NCBI GenBank assembly: GCA_949825045.1
Contig: OX463824.1
Coordinates: forward strand, 24,350,501 to 24,414,500
Direction of reading: 5' to 3'
Source: Argyresthia goedartella
Lineage: Eukaryota; Arthropoda; Insecta; Lepidoptera; Argyresthiidae
DNA: 64,000 nucleotides
The first letter of the stretch is position 1. Each line of letters starts with the position of its first letter. Positions 23,177 through 35,585 of the stretch are shown piece after piece. The position numbers and the translations under genes are program-made. A model generated the notes under the pieces. That model made no database searches, was not told the DNA's origin, and saw nothing but the letters and a program-made list of their open reading frames with translations.

Positions 23177-24029
23177 GTAATTTTATTTCTGAAATTAGCC
23201 TAATATTTAATAATCAATTATTTTTAATTTCGAGTAGCGTCTCCCGTTTTCACTGAGATAGGTTGAACCATAGCGTATATTTCCCATGGACTTCCGAGAT
23301 GACCTATCGTGAATTTCTCTTTAAGCTTCTTGGCTGTACCTGCATAGTTATATCATAAAATACCTGATATTTTGGTATTTCTATATTTCATGATTGGGTT
23401 TAATTTAATATAATATTCTCATAACACACTCGTATCCGGATAAAGGCTTTGCCACTTGGTGATCACATTAAGGGGCTTCATTTATTATTCTTATTATTTA
23501 TTTCATATTCTCATTTGACTAGTGTAGGTTATTAGCTTCAACAAGCTTGAGCTGAAATTAAAATGTATTTAATGAAACTTGCATCTACCTTGTGTGGAGT
23601 ATCAAACTTTTTTCGGTGTACTGTGGTCGCGTGTTCATCAATGATTGGGTGAAGGTTGCATTTTCGCACCAATCTGCTATTTTACATTATGTTTACATTT
23701 AACAGAGCTTTGGTGAAATTCTCTGTCAAATGGACTGATGGATGGATGTTTGCCACATACCTCTGCTCAAATGAGGTGCCACTAGAATGTGTCCTGTCAT
23801 TTCCAGAGCAAGATACAGTAACAGCATCACTTTGAGTGTCCGTTATTTCTTAAGTTATCGGCTGTGCATCCCGGGCCCAGGGCTCTAATTCTCGAACATT
23901 CGATATATGGATATCGACACCTTATAACGAGTGATTTTGTATGGGAATCTCTCGATATCCGCAATTATATCACGTCATATGGTGATATTGTGCGAGAATA
24001 GGCCCTCAGGACACCTAAAACTGAAAGCT
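23177..24029. other. No gene; SINE family 3 fragment
   Basis: A short fragment of SINE family 3 (ctcgtatccggataaaggcttt) lies at about 23428-23475. Otherwise non-repetitive with nothing I can call. Confidence 0.35.
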
Positions 24030-24320
24030 GTGTTGCTCCGTGGTCTAAAGGGTTTCACGCTTGCTTCTCACACTGGCGACGATGCAGGTTCGAATCCTGA
24101 CCGTTACCCAATGAGATAATTAATTTATCTTGAGTACATTATCGGACGTTCAGTGTTTCGGATGACACGTTAAGCTGTAGGTCCCGGCTACTATCGCTAC
24201 GTGGAAGTTCCTCCACCAACCCGCACTGAGCCAGCGTGGTGGAGTACGGCTTAATCTTACTCGTATCTAGGTAAAGGCCTGTGCCAATCGGTGGGCACAT
24301 TAATGGGCCACATTTATATG
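24030..24320 (+). mobile_element. tRNA-derived SINE, family 3, best copy
   Basis: Head with A-box-like TCCGTGGTCTAAAGGG and B-box GGTTCGAATCC. The body has TTAAGCTGTAGGTCCCGGCT and cactgagccagcgtggtgg. Minus-strand copies lie at 47870-48140 and 51260-51430, with fragments near 946, 13560 and 23428. The anticodon arm and acceptor stem do not fold as a working tRNA. Confidence 0.6.
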
Positions 24321-25170
24321 TTTAACTGTGTACCCAAAAATACATTTTCACCAGAATTTTACACCCTATTTTATACTAAACTATATGGGGTCGCCTCGCT
24401 CCGCTTCGCTTCGTTTCGGCTCTAGGTTGTATTGTTAAGTTGTGACCTAACTTTCGTATTCGGACAGACAAAGACCTAAAATAACCAATACACACGACAT
24501 TTAACATTTTTGTGTGTCAAAACTTATATTTGGCAAATAAAATATGAAATGATCAGTCTAATAGTTTGAATAATTATTCAATCAGCACTTGCAGGAAGGT
24601 AGGTACTTATTTATCTATGCATAAAATTGCTTGTCTATATTAAGTATTTACATTTTTTGTTCCACTGGCAGCTGATAACAGCTTTAAATAATAATATCAC
24701 CTCTACGGCTCTACCAGAGTGTTGTATCATCTGCTTGTGGCTACGGGATACAACCGATAGAGAATACGCAATAATAGTCCTTATAGACATTCAAATATGA
24801 TGAAATTTCATATACCACATCTAATCGTATATTCAAATTATTAGTATAGTATAGAAATAAAGAGATAGTAGAATACAATATAAATTTTCTTATTGACAAA
24901 TCACAACATAGATCTTTGGCGTTGGTCTAGCTAACACGCCGAAGGGTGCAATGATTTTCCGGGTAAATGTATGTCTCTGTCACCCGATAAACAATGGGAA
25001 AGAGCGTGATAATTCATAATGTATGTCTATGTGTGGATACTTACGTCTCAGAACCGGAGCAATTTCCTTCCAATCCAATATGCTTACCACTTAACACCTC
25101 ACATAACTTAACAGCACCTAAACTCAGACTTATCTCACATCACATAACTATTGCACTATTTCAAAAACAT
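24321..25170. other. No gene recognised
   Basis: AT-rich. A run cgcctcgctccgcttcgcttcg at 24393-24414 is a low-complexity motif also seen in other repeats here. Nothing codes convincingly. Confidence 0.35.
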
Positions 25171-25340
25171 CACAGGCCGGTTACAACTTAAAACAATAAA
25201 ATAAAAACCACGAGAAAGAAAAAAACTATTCTAATTTCGATTTTGGCGGGTGAAACTCAGGCCGGTTGCAACTTTTAAGAGAATGAAAACAAAATTGGGA
25301 AGAAATATTCTAAATTTGAATTTGCCGGGTAGAGTCAGGG
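25171..25340 (+). repeat. Diverged tandem duplication, period about 85 bp
   Basis: Two adjacent units start with CAGGCCGGTT (25173 and 25258) and proceed through a-rich blocks to ttggcgggtgaaactc and ttgccgggtagagtc. The second unit leads into gcggcccactcgtttcgcggtc, a GC-rich tail up to 25460 of unknown origin. Confidence 0.45.
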
Positions 25341-26454
25341 GTGGTGCTAATGCGGCCCACTCGTTTCGCGGTCTCCAAAAGACTTGCTTCGTCTTGGGGC
25401 AAAAAGACGTTACGTTTTGGACCCTTGCCTGCTTCGCCTCCCCTCGTTAGCTCCGAAGTTTGTATGGCGATATGGCGTGTTGCTTTTTAGTGGCTGGACT
25501 TTTTGGTGTAGTACTTTTTGTTTAGATTTTTGGGTTAAGTGATGTTTTCGGTTTAAGAAATATGAAGCATATATGGAATTAAAGTATGTAAAGTTTTTAA
25601 TACACTTAAAAACATTTAAACGGATTTAAATGTCTAAATAAAAGAGAGTTGGCGCTAGTTATACAATTATACCCTCTTCCTACAACATTTTTATGTTGCC
25701 CGAGTCGTTAATATTTACATGAATCTACTTAATTATTTATTATTTATTTATTTTTAATGAGTGGCTTTTTACGTGATGTGTATTTTTATTATCAAATTAG
25801 ATTCGTTATTTTATTAAATCGTTTGATATTAAATTATCTAACGATTTAATTATGAGTTGATATTCCCACAGCAAAATTAATTTTTGCTCAGAATATCACA
25901 ACGCGATCAATCAATATATATATACAGAAAAGGCGACGGTCCTAATCTATCGAGCAAGCTTTCAAAATCAACCCGTTAAAGAATACGAGCCAAATGGTAT
26001 ATAGACATCGTTGTATTTTCGCTCTTATACTTTATAGCTTAAAGTCGTGAGGGTTGTGTTTAGGTAGCGACAAAGAGCTTTTTTTATTCGTGGAGGGCGA
26101 GCTTTCTTCGCGAACTATGCTGTTGTTCCTAATCATTGTGTGGACATAAAAGACGATACACAATATGGTACGGACTCAGGATCGGGACGAACAGACAATT
26201 TTATTTATTTATTGAATAGCGAATAATAAATAAATGTCTAGTAAGATATTGAATGTTAGTAAATTATATAACCTACTACAAATGGTATATAAGGCTTTTG
26301 AAATATACTATTATGAAGGAGTACTCAAGGAAGAGATTAAATCTGTTTGCCAGCCAGAGTTATAAGCTCGTTAATAAATGGATGAACTGCGATGTGTACA
26401 CAAATAACTAATTGAAAATGTGGTTCCTAATGTTTTCTAGATTTTGACTGTATT
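25341..26454. other. No gene recognised
   Basis: AT-rich, non-repetitive as far as the window shows. No coding region supported. Confidence 0.35.
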
Positions 26455-26600
26455 TGATTCGTTAATGCTTTCTCGCCATAGCTCGTAGACAGTGGAGGCG
26501 GGAGGCTCAGAAGTCAGGGGTAGATGGAGTGGCAAAGAAGAGGCCTAGACCCAGCAGTGAGTGATTATAGGCTGATTGATAATGATGATGTTGATGTATG
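26455..26600 (+). mobile_element. LINE 3' end with ATG-type tail
   Basis: The block gaagaggcctagacccagcagtg followed by ttataggctgattgataatgatgatgttgatg matches the well-known 3' end of lepidopteran RTE-like LINEs, which close on an atgatgatg run. Only the terminal part is present. Confidence 0.5.
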
Positions 26601-26611
26601 CTTCCTCAAAA

Positions 26612-26812
26612 AACATAGACATTTACATACAGGCACATGCATTGCTTCTGACCCACACTAGGGTACCCTGTGTCGTAGGAACCAGAAAAAGCGACATCAC
26701 ACACATATAAACACACAAGACCTGATTTTTTTTTTGCCCCAAGCCGGGAATCGAACCCGGGACCTTTCGCATGGTAGGCAGAGCCACAACCGCTACGCCA
26801 CAGAGGTCGTCA
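26612..26812 (-). mobile_element. tRNA-derived SINE, family 2, copy 3
   Basis: The minus-strand copy has the body (ctagggtaccctgtgtcgtaggaacc) near 26665 and head B-box (gggaatcgaacccgg) near 26745. It is about as diverged as the other two copies. Confidence 0.65.
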
Positions 26813-28734
26813 AAAAATCGACTTTTCCTATTTAACCATGGTTTTCTGAAATAAATCTCTTAAGAAAATATTTATTGATACATTAATCACCTCACCTTTA
26901 TACGTGCAAGTCTCTGTGGTGCAGTAAAATAAATAAATTACAAAATACAAATATTCTTTAAATATTTTCGGTATGCGTGAGCGTTCCTTAGTCCGTGCCT
27001 GTCGAAGGAAGTATTGCACGGTGCCTTATTTTAACGGTCATTCCGTAAGCCACGCGCCCTTACAGAGGTAGTCAACTGGCGGCCCGGGGCCTTCAAATGA
27101 ATAACAAAGAGTAACATAGAAACACTTCATATAAAAGTTCTTCATTCATAATCTCAACTAGTAGTTAGTTAGTATACTGATGTTTCACAAGATATTTTAT
27201 AGTATGGATAACCCTATCTACCAGATAAGTCCTGATTTTGCGTATACAACTTCAGATTTATTGAATAGATATGGTTTATCCCCAACAGGACATAAGTTGT
27301 GAAACAGGTCATAAATCATAGTATTAATAACAACGACGTATGTATATGTTTCCGAGCCTCGTCAGTAAGAAAACTTACGTGTCAGGAAGATATAAAAAAA
27401 AAGTCAAGGGATAGCAGATCTTTGTGCACAAAGATACAGTCATAGGAGTCATCAGTTTGAGCTGTTATGATTTATAAACTAAAAATAAAACTAGTAATTA
27501 GCTTAATAAATCACCCCGGGACATTTCCAAGGCAAAGCTTCCTATTACGCTGGCAGAATTTCCCCGTTGTATAGCGAGGGAGATCATTTGCATCAGAAAT
27601 GCCCCAGAGTGGTTGTCAAAACCCCTATCCCTAAGAGAGTGACCCAAAACTTTTATAAACACTGGAATTATAACATAACATAACTCTTATTATATTTCTG
27701 CAAATAAGAATAAGTCGATGAAAATACATACTCGTAGTTCAGGCGAATCATATTTATATTCTATACCTAAGTATGCGATTAAGTGGAGTGATAACTTAGG
27801 GCCCGTAGCTTCGGCAGCCCTGCATGTTCTAAGTAATGCTCCTTTAAAAATTTAACGCACCCATCGGTGCAAGACCAATGTAACGTACATTTTGTTTGGA
27901 GAATGGCTAACATGTGCCAACTGTGCCTCTTCCACCACGTATGGGAAAAGGGGTGACGCAATTTTTTTAAACCCCGACGACGATAAAATTGGGATGTTAT
28001 AAGTTTGAAGTTTCTATTCGTCGAACCCTGGTGATCAAACGGGTTGATGGATTTTGATATGGTTTTCTGTAAATGGTAGACTTTCTTGCAATGGTGCTAA
28101 GCTATGTTTAATTAAAATCGGTTCAGTGGTCAGAGAGTTATCCGCTTAACAAGGGAACTAGTCAGCCAAATATTTTAGGCTTACTGTTTTTTTTTTACAA
28201 TGTTTATTTATTCGGTAGCGATGGCCTTTCGTACGTATGGCGTTATGTTATTTCAATAGCAGCTACATTCTATGATCCACTGAATGTTTCTTTCAGAGAT
28301 CTTTTTCTTCTCGATTCCTGCCTCTCGAAGGCTATCAATGAACTATCACCTGTGCTGGGAAGTGGCAGCGCCGGCATGATATTTAAGCGGCACTTCTTTT
28401 GAGCCGCATTCCGTGTATTTCACCTTAAGTGTGGTTGGTAAGCCTTACGAGTAAATTGGCTCTAGTTAGCTTGTAGTTCGTCTCCATTTATCTATTATTC
28501 TAGCCAGTTAATAATTTTACATGGGGCCTTATTCTCTTAAGAGACACGAATAGCGATAGTGTATAGATTATAGATTGCTCCGAAGGGCGTTAAATGCCGT
28601 ATTTGGCAGTTAGTCTCCGAGCAATATAATAATTATACAAATTTTTGTTCAGGTTAAAAATATATAATTACTTACTCTCATAATTAATTACTCTCACAAT
28701 CCACTTTCCTTTCCTATCTGGGTTTGCTGGTAGA
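26813..28734. other. No gene; minor repeat fragments
   Basis: Mostly non-repetitive. Fragments include the gtatgggaaaaggggtgacgc motif near 27945 and one arm of the 4888-4974 foldback at 28583-28620. No coding region supported. Confidence 0.35.
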
Positions 28735-28836
28735 AATCTCTTTTATGGAGATAAGCGCGCCTCTTGTACATATATATTTCTTTGTATATCTCTGTATGTT
28801 TGTTTTGTGCAATAAAGTATTCATTCATTCATATAA
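28735..28836 (+). mobile_element. LINE 3' UTR with ATTC tail
   Basis: The block ggagataagcgcgcctcttgtacat, then tatctctgtatg and gtgcaataaagta, then an attcattcattcat run, is a typical LINE 3' end with a polyadenylation-like AATAAA. Confidence 0.5.
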
Positions 28837-29791
28837 AAATATTATCTAGCCAGCTAAGGATTTTGTTCTTCGTTATGGCTTCCCTGTAGCGTCAGTAAAC
28901 GATTACCCCCGGCCAATAATCCTTGGCCCTGGAACCTCGTCTTGAGGTCCGCCTGCACCCTAATATTGAAGGACAGGAACTCCTTGGGCATTCCTGACCC
29001 CTAAACCTCCACTCGTACCTTCGCCCCCTTAACTTGGCACTGTTGAGGAGGCGAAGGTCCGGTTGGAGGTATACGGCGGATTTTCTTCAGCTTTCCTCGC
29101 AGGTCATGTTCACGTCGATCCTGGAAATATACATTTATATTTATCTTGGCCGCTTTCAGGCTGCACTCTTTCTCACTCTTTCTGTTATTTGCGGCACCTG
29201 CGGCGAGAGCTGCGGGGCGCGGGCGGCGGCGGCGGGCACGGCGGCACATAGCAGCATACGAGCCCTTCTGGGGTTCCAATATTTTGGATGTACCAGTAGA
29301 AACCGCTTCCGGTGCTGGTCGACTCGGCGTCGTGACGTCACGAGGTGCCGCCAACAAACCAAATACGGCTTTTCGCGCCCTTGAGAGCAATCTCTACACT
29401 GCCGCAATTCGTGTTTCACAAGAGAATGGTGCCCCTGGTCAATCAGGTCACTGGTTCGCCTAGTCCTCATTCTAACGTCTTTCCTTCCAGGCAATCAGCA
29501 TAACCACCCAGCTGCAGCTAGCCACGTGCAACATATAAACTCGTGCTCGGCACACGAACGGAAGTCGAATTACCATAGACCACTACATATGGCTGCGAAG
29601 AGACCCCACGCAACTATAGGCCCTAAGTGACTAGGAGATAAGGCGATAGTGCGATGAAGTTTTGGGCACGCGCCGTCTTAGTCTGATGGCTTTAAGAAAA
29701 AGGCAGGATGCGCTTTAACGCAAGGGTGACAACCCCATATTGTTTGTAAGACGTTGGTCTTGTGCCTTACCGGAAGTGTTTGTTATTTTTT
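28837..29791. other. GC-rich unassigned block
   Basis: 28900-29480 is moderately to highly GC-rich, with a (GGC)-type patch at 29215-29250. A 129-codon minus-strand frame (29001-29390) and several plus-strand frames overlap each other. On the minus strand a possible acceptor (tatatttccag) precedes DRREHDLRGKLKKIRR, but the frame soon stops. I could not assign it to a host gene or transposon protein. Confidence 0.3.
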
Positions 29792-30212
29792 AGGGTTCCG
29801 TACCCGAAGGGTTCCAAACGGGACCCTATTACTAAGACTTCGCTGTCCGTCCGTCCGTCCGTCCGTCCGTCCGTCCGTCTGTCACCAGGCTGTATCTCAA
29901 GAACCTAGCTAGCTAGAGAGTTGAAATTTTCACAGATTATGTATTTCTGTTGCCGCTATAACAACAAATACTAAAAAACAGGATAAAATAAATATTTAAG
30001 GGGGCTCCCATACAACAATACCACATACAAACTTATGGATGCACCTGGTTACGTACATGGAGTGTGAAAGTAACCGCACCAATAACTTTGTAAACAATAT
30101 TTTGCTGTGTAAAATCCAAACTATTCACTCCACACCATCGCTTCCATTGAACGGTGGTACGGAACCCTTCGTGCGCGATTTAGACTCGCACTTGACCGGT
30201 TTTATTTTAAAT
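29792..30212 (+). repeat. GGGTTCCGTA-type dispersed repeat, family A, plus copy
   Basis: It starts tttagggttccgtaccc and ends tacggaaccc-ttcgtgcgcga, and includes eight-plus CCGT tetranucleotides at 29848-29880. It mirrors 12360-12795 along its length. No protein shared between copies. Confidence 0.55.
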
Positions 30213-30335
30213 AATATGTTCTTGCGCGGCGTCCATAATTACTTTTGGCGATAAGATCATTAATGTCGCTTATAATACCGGTTCCTTGCGAAACACTACT
30301 GTTATAAAAAAAACATTAAGTTTTAAGATGATTTA

Positions 30336-30898
30336 ACCGAGAAGGGGGAGGAGTATGTATCTTGGTAAAAAATAATATTGATTACAAAGAACGTAGAGAC
30401 ATATTACAAATGTCCATAGAATTTGTATTCGAAATATGCGCAGTAGAAATAAATAAATTAAATATACTTATAATAACACTGTACTGGCCAAATAAGAATA
30501 GAGAGTCAGAATTATTCTTCAGCTCTCTTACAAATCTCTTAGAGTACATCAGTATTAAGGATAGGTCCAAAAATGTAATAATAGGAGGGGACTTCAATTT
30601 AAACGTAATAGAGCCTTGTAATTTGACAACAACATTATTAAATCTGATGAAGAGTTTTAACTTCGCCCAGCAAGTAAGAGAACCTACTAGAGTCACACAA
30701 AATACTTCAAGTTGCATAGACCTAGTTTTTAGTAATATGCACTATCATAAAGATAGATTTAGTACCAAAACAAAAGAATATGGTCTCTCAGACCATAAGG
30801 CAATTCTAATTAGTATTCCTGGAGATTTAATACGGGACAATATAACGTGGTATACAAAAAAAAAGAATTTTCTCGGCACAAAACATACAATCATTTAA
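30336..30898 (+). pseudogene. LINE endonuclease domain, C-terminal part
   Basis: The frame enters as REGGGVCILVKNN, a block normally in the middle of the LINE AP endonuclease. It continues with the catalytic/metal region GGDFNLNVI (Asp at 30590) and the final SDHKAIL (Asp at 30791, His at 30794). The first third of the domain is missing, consistent with 5' truncation on insertion. It should run on without a stop into RT, but an indel in an A-run near 30858 shifts the frame, which then stops at 30898. The correct reading continues as FKEELQKINWSDYI in another frame. Confidence 0.75.
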
Positions 30899-31064
30899 AG
30901 AAGAACTACAAAAAATTAATTGGTCCGATTACATAAACCCCGCTCAAAGCGTAAACAAAGCGTAAACAAAAATTATACAGCATTTTACAACAAAATCAAC
31001 GACATTTTAGAACGCACTATACCTAAAACTAAAATAAAAATAAAAACTAGAAAGAAAAACACGG

Positions 31065-33005
31065 TTGACGAAAGGAATAAGAACGTCATGTAAAAATAAA
31101 CGCCTGTTAAAACACCTTGTCAATCAAACAAACAGCACCACCCTAATAAGCTACTACAAAACATATGAAAAAACATTAAAAAAAATTGTTCAAAATAAAT
31201 TATTAAAATCAACAAATGTAACGAAAACTATGTGGCAAATAATAAAAGAACGATCTAATAAATATACCAATAAACCAAAAAATAATATACAATTAAACAT
31301 AAATAATAGACACACTGACGATCCCCTTACTGTCGCAAACCACTTTAATTATTTCTTTAGCACAGTTGGTGCTCCCGCAAAGGACAAACCTAAACCACTC
31401 GGCCGCCCAGTGCAGTCCACCACAGAAAATTCCATTTACATCCAGCTTACTGATCCAGTAGAAGTCTTCAACATAATAAAAAAACTAAAATCAAAACGTA
31501 GCTTTGGTTTTGATGAAATTCCACCAATACTCGTAAAAGAATGTGCTAAAGAACTGATTTCTCCATTGTCGTTTCTTATAAACCAGTCTTTTTCAGAAGG
31601 AATAGTGCCTGATTTACTAAAAACAACAATAATTAAGCCGCTACATAAAAAAGGCGACCGTTTAAACAGCAATAATTATAGGCCAATAGCATTACTGCCC
31701 ACTTTTGCTAAAGTATACGAATCGGCAATGTACCTGCGTGTCTATGCCTTTTGTGAAAAATTCAAAGTTTTTAATGACCAACAAAATGGTTTCCGTAAAG
31801 GACGGTCCACAGCTCTGGCTGTATTCAACTACATAAATTACATATTAGACACTATAAATAATAAAAAACACGCAATAGGTATCCTCTTGGATATGACTAA
31901 AGCATACGATAGAGTCTTACATAACGTTCTAATTGCAAAGCTAAACGGAATTGGAATACGAGGTTCAGTACTGAGTTGGTTTATTTCGTATCTTTCTAAC
32001 CGCGAACAATACGTAGACTTGGAGCATCAAAATCATGCCACCGGCGAAATCAGCTACACCAGATCCACAAAAACAATCCTGACACAATCAATCCCACAAG
32101 GCAGTGTCCTGGGGTGCTTCATGTTTTTGATCTACATAAATGACCTACCAAAATCGATTAATATCCCATGCACCCTTTTCGTTGACGACATATCGCTTGT
32201 ACTACCGTGTAATGATGATATCGAACTTGTACAATTATTAAATTCAAATCTAACTAAACTAACAAACTGGCTCAATGATCATAATTTGGAGATAAACTTT
32301 AGTAAAACTAAACTAATGCAATTCAGACCTCACCAAAAACGCCCTCTTGACATAAACTACGCTTTTAATAAAACACCAATAGAACTCGTTGATTCCTACT
32401 GCCTCCTAGGAATTGAAATAGATAGCAACCTACATTGGAAATATCATATCAAGAAAGTGGCTAGTAAACTATCAAGCTTTACATATGCTCTATCGGAACT
32501 AAAGAGAACTACAAACAAAAAAAGTGCTCTATGTGCTTACTTTGCTTACGCACAGTCTTGGCTGTCTTATGGTGTCCTCCTCTGGGGCAACAGCACGGAT
32601 GCAAAGCAATTATTCTTAATACAAAAGAAGTGTATCCGAATTATCGCTAACATTGACATAATGACGAGCTGCAGACCATATTTCGATAAATTAAATATTC
32701 TCACACTAACTTCACTTTATATTTTAGAAGCATGCGCATTTGTGAAAAATAATGATCAACTCTTCCCCTTATACACAAGACCAGAAGGATTAAGACCACA
32801 TAAAAGATTGGCAACATGCTCATCGAAATTACATTTAGTTCATTCAGGCCCCCGCTCGATGGCTGCCAAAATTATTTATTTGTATACCGAAATCAATTCA
32901 GTCTATAGAAAAAATTAATGTATTTAAAAATGCCCTTAATAAATACTTAGTACGAAAAAGTTATTATACTCTACAAGAGTTTTTTGATGAACATGGCAAA
33001 AACTA
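31065..33005 (+). pseudogene. LINE reverse transcriptase
   Basis: 617 codons are open (31065-32918). RT landmarks appear in order: IKPLHKKGD, NYRPIALLP, QNGFRKGRST, motif A LLDMTKAYDRV (Asp about residue 276), QSIPQGSVLG (motif B), motif C FVDD (Asp pair about residues 374-375), then the thumb and the LINE-specific C-terminus. Most families of this type have FADD, so valine for alanine is a mild deviation. Near 32880 a frame change cuts the end. The true C-terminus (NVFKNALNKYLVRKSYYTLQ) continues in the next frame to a stop at about 33003. The start at 31065 is not a biological start, since the protein is the continuation of the endonuclease. Confidence 0.8.
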
Positions 33006-33275
33006 GGTTTGGAGCTTGTGAGACTTGTGTTATTATATCTTAAGTAAAAGTAAAATATATTCTGTTATTGTTCTTGTTTTAGAGAGTCTATGAAAATTAA
33101 TAATAAATAAAATAAGTAATCTAGGTAGTAAGTAAGAATTTAAGTTATAACCTTTTATAATCCTAAGTTAGCAGCGCCCTAGCAGGGTTCTTGTTTGTTC
33201 CTGAAAATACTTATCTAAGACCCTATGTACAACAAGAAAGCTCATAAACGTCTATTCTATTCTATTCTATTCTTA

Positions 33276-33892
33276 ACACTTAGGCACGACAGATGGAACA
33301 AAGATTTCTTAGAAGATTTTTATGAAATGTCAAAGTTGACCCAAAGTTGGCCTTATTCATTAAAACACAGTATAGTTTATCTAAAATGTTTCAAGACGTC
33401 AAATTAAGTCACCTCTCGTTAGTGCCAAGTTAACCATTGTAAGATTCAATTAGACATAGAACGGAGAGTTACGGAACTAAGTTAGAGAGACTAAGTTCCG
33501 AAGCTTGGACGACGGCTATCTTGATATTGATAGCCAATTAAGTTGTTGTACAATTAGTCTAAGATTTCCGAACTGCGGAACTTCGGGTCCGTACAAAGTT
33601 GCGAGGAGCGTTTACCTGAAGTCGAAGTTCAGAGGTTTTGAACTTGATGTAAATAATAATATTGATAAGTATTTAGGTAAATGTTAAGGCCGACTTCAGA
33701 AAATGATAAGGTTTACAATTACATGGAATCTGTTGTGTTTAATGAATATTAATCGATATCTCCAAATCGATTGGGACCCTAGACCGATTTTGTCTGTTTG
33801 AATGGGTTTATCGTTCCATTGCCATCAGGTCAGGATCTGATTATGGAATCCTGGAGAAATCGAGGGAAATCTGCAAATAATATAGCGATTTT
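33276..33892. other. No gene recognised
   Basis: Non-repetitive flank of the LINE. Short frames at 33225-33687 lack motifs. Confidence 0.35.
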
Positions 33893-35020
33893 TAGGGTTC
33901 CGTAGAGAAACAAGGAACCGTTATTATAGTTTCGTCAAGTCTGTCTGTCTGTCTGTCCGTCCGTCCGTATGTCACAGCAACTTCTTGCAGAAACTATTAA
34001 GACTTACATAGATGAAACTTGGTATGTAGGTATTCTGTAAACCGCTTTACGGTTTTTATACAAACATTAATAATTAATAGTTGTTTATGTGACTGCCACA
34101 TAATGGAGTACGGCGAGTTTCATAATAATATCACTCGAGAGTTTTAATGCCTAATTATGTACAGTTACATACTCTAGTTTATCTACACACATATCATAAT
34201 TTCTCTTTGATGTGTTCAGGAACCGCATGTTTGACCGGCATTGTGGCTCTGCAGTTGTTTAGCTTGTTCTGTAGTACCAACTTCATGGAGGCGGCCGTCG
34301 GCGTTCGAAATTTGAATGTCAGTACCAACTTCACAGACAAACTAGGGATGGCACGCGGGTGGGCGTCGGCGTTCGAAATTTGAATGTCATAATATGTATG
34401 TAGAAAAACTACACATTATGGTCATAATGTGTAATTTTTCAGATAAGAAATGAGTTTTTACCAAGTAGTTTAACATTATGCTGATCGTAACGTGCGGTTT
34501 TTGTACGCAGTAAAGAGGGTTTATGATACGTGTGTAGATAAAATAATTAAAGGGGGCTCTCCATACATAGAGCTGAAACCAAAAAATATATTTTTCTTCA
34601 AACCTATATGTGTCGGGTGTCTGTAGATAGGTCTTTAAAAATGACGTTGAGGTCATTGAAATAATTTTTCCTCAAATCAGTAAATCATTAAAGAGACGGA
34701 GCCTTCCAAAGTGGAAAAATGTGTCTCCCTTCACACACTTCAAAAGTTAAAGGGGGGGCCCTTTAACTTTTGAAGTAAGAGAGTGAAACATCTACAAAAA
34801 ATATATACTGTGTATATCAATACACACTTTAAACGAAATTTGATTTGAACAAAATAAAATAAGTAGTTTTTAAGATAAAAAACATTTATTAAAAACCGCA
34901 AAGATAACTTTGTCATTCATACAAACACTATGGAAAACAAAGCTACAACACATACATCCAGTCACATAATTACTTGCTACAACGGAACCCTTCATGGGCG
35001 ATTCCGACCTCGCACTTGGC
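33893..35020 (+). repeat. GGGTTCCGTA-type dispersed repeat, family B
   Basis: It begins ttttagggttccgtag and ends with acggaacccttcatgggcga near 34985. It carries a tctg/tccg tetranucleotide run at 33940-33968 and an inverted pair (tcaaaagttaaaggg / ccctttaacttttga) at 34740-34778. It corresponds, inverted, to 51650-52315. The copy is interrupted by the foldback element at 34078-34546. Confidence 0.5.
34078..34546 (+). mobile_element. Foldback TTAA-flanked element, copy B
   Basis: Inserted inside the family B repeat. The 9-base word AATAATTAA lies at both junctions (34069-34077 and 34542-34550), overlapping a TTAA at each end. The 51650-52315 repeat shows the uninterrupted sequence here, so the boundaries are well supported. 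No coding capacity. Confidence 0.6.
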
Positions 35021-35155
35021 TACTGTTTGTATTTCTGAAATGGAAGTGACGATGACGTACTGCCAGGAGAGCTTCTCATCAATTTACCAACGTCGGGCTG
35101 GATGTGATGAAGGGATCATGGAGAAATAAAGTCTTTAATTAATAATATAATAATA
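35021..35155. other. No feature recognised
   Basis: Short spacer between repeats. Confidence 0.3.
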
Positions 35156-35396
35156 CCTTGGACACCATTTACACACATTGATCTAGCCCCAAATTAGGAT
35201 TCCCTGTGTCTTGGGTACTAGACGATGATACACATACTTATATAGATAAATATTATACTTAGATCGATAAACAACCATGACTAGGATACAAAGATCCGTT
35301 CTCACCAAACAAATATTTGCCCCCACCGGGACTCGAACCCGGGACCCTTAGCTTTGTAGGCAGACAGGGACACTGCCGACTAGACCATTCGATCGG
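35156..35396 (-). mobile_element. tRNA-derived SINE, family 1, minus copy
   Basis: The body (tgatctagccccaaattagg) and head with B-box (gggactcgaacccggg near 35327) match the copies at 15338-16425 and 40033-40279. The head ends near 35390 with the A-box complement, somewhat diverged. Confidence 0.65.
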
Positions 35397-35585
35397 GTTG
35401 ATGAAGACAGGGTATGCAGTGTAACAAAAAGTGTTTCATTGAAGTCGTTTTTTTTACTACTACTTTTACTTTTTGTTTAAATTATGTATTGACCGGCCGA
35501 TCAACCGCATCTATAAGCACCTTTTGATAGGTACAGTTGTACCAATAGCATTGTTATGCGTATGTCACCGTAAGATTGTCAAAAC

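Larger units (their letters stand above)
30300..33275 (+). mobile_element. Nearly full-length LINE (Jockey/CR1-like), decayed
   Basis: A non-LTR retrotransposon on the plus strand, 5'-truncated inside the endonuclease and ending in four ATTCT-type pentanucleotides (33251-33273). It encodes the C-terminal part of an AP-type endonuclease, then reverse transcriptase. Both are in separate frames because of indels, including an 11-base tandem duplication at 30946-30967. No ORF1 is present. Confidence 0.8.

Noticed and set aside
29848..29880. Tetranucleotide CCGT array considered as a CRISPR-like or regulatory array
   Set aside because: It is a simple microsatellite inside a known-type dispersed repeat, with no spacers.
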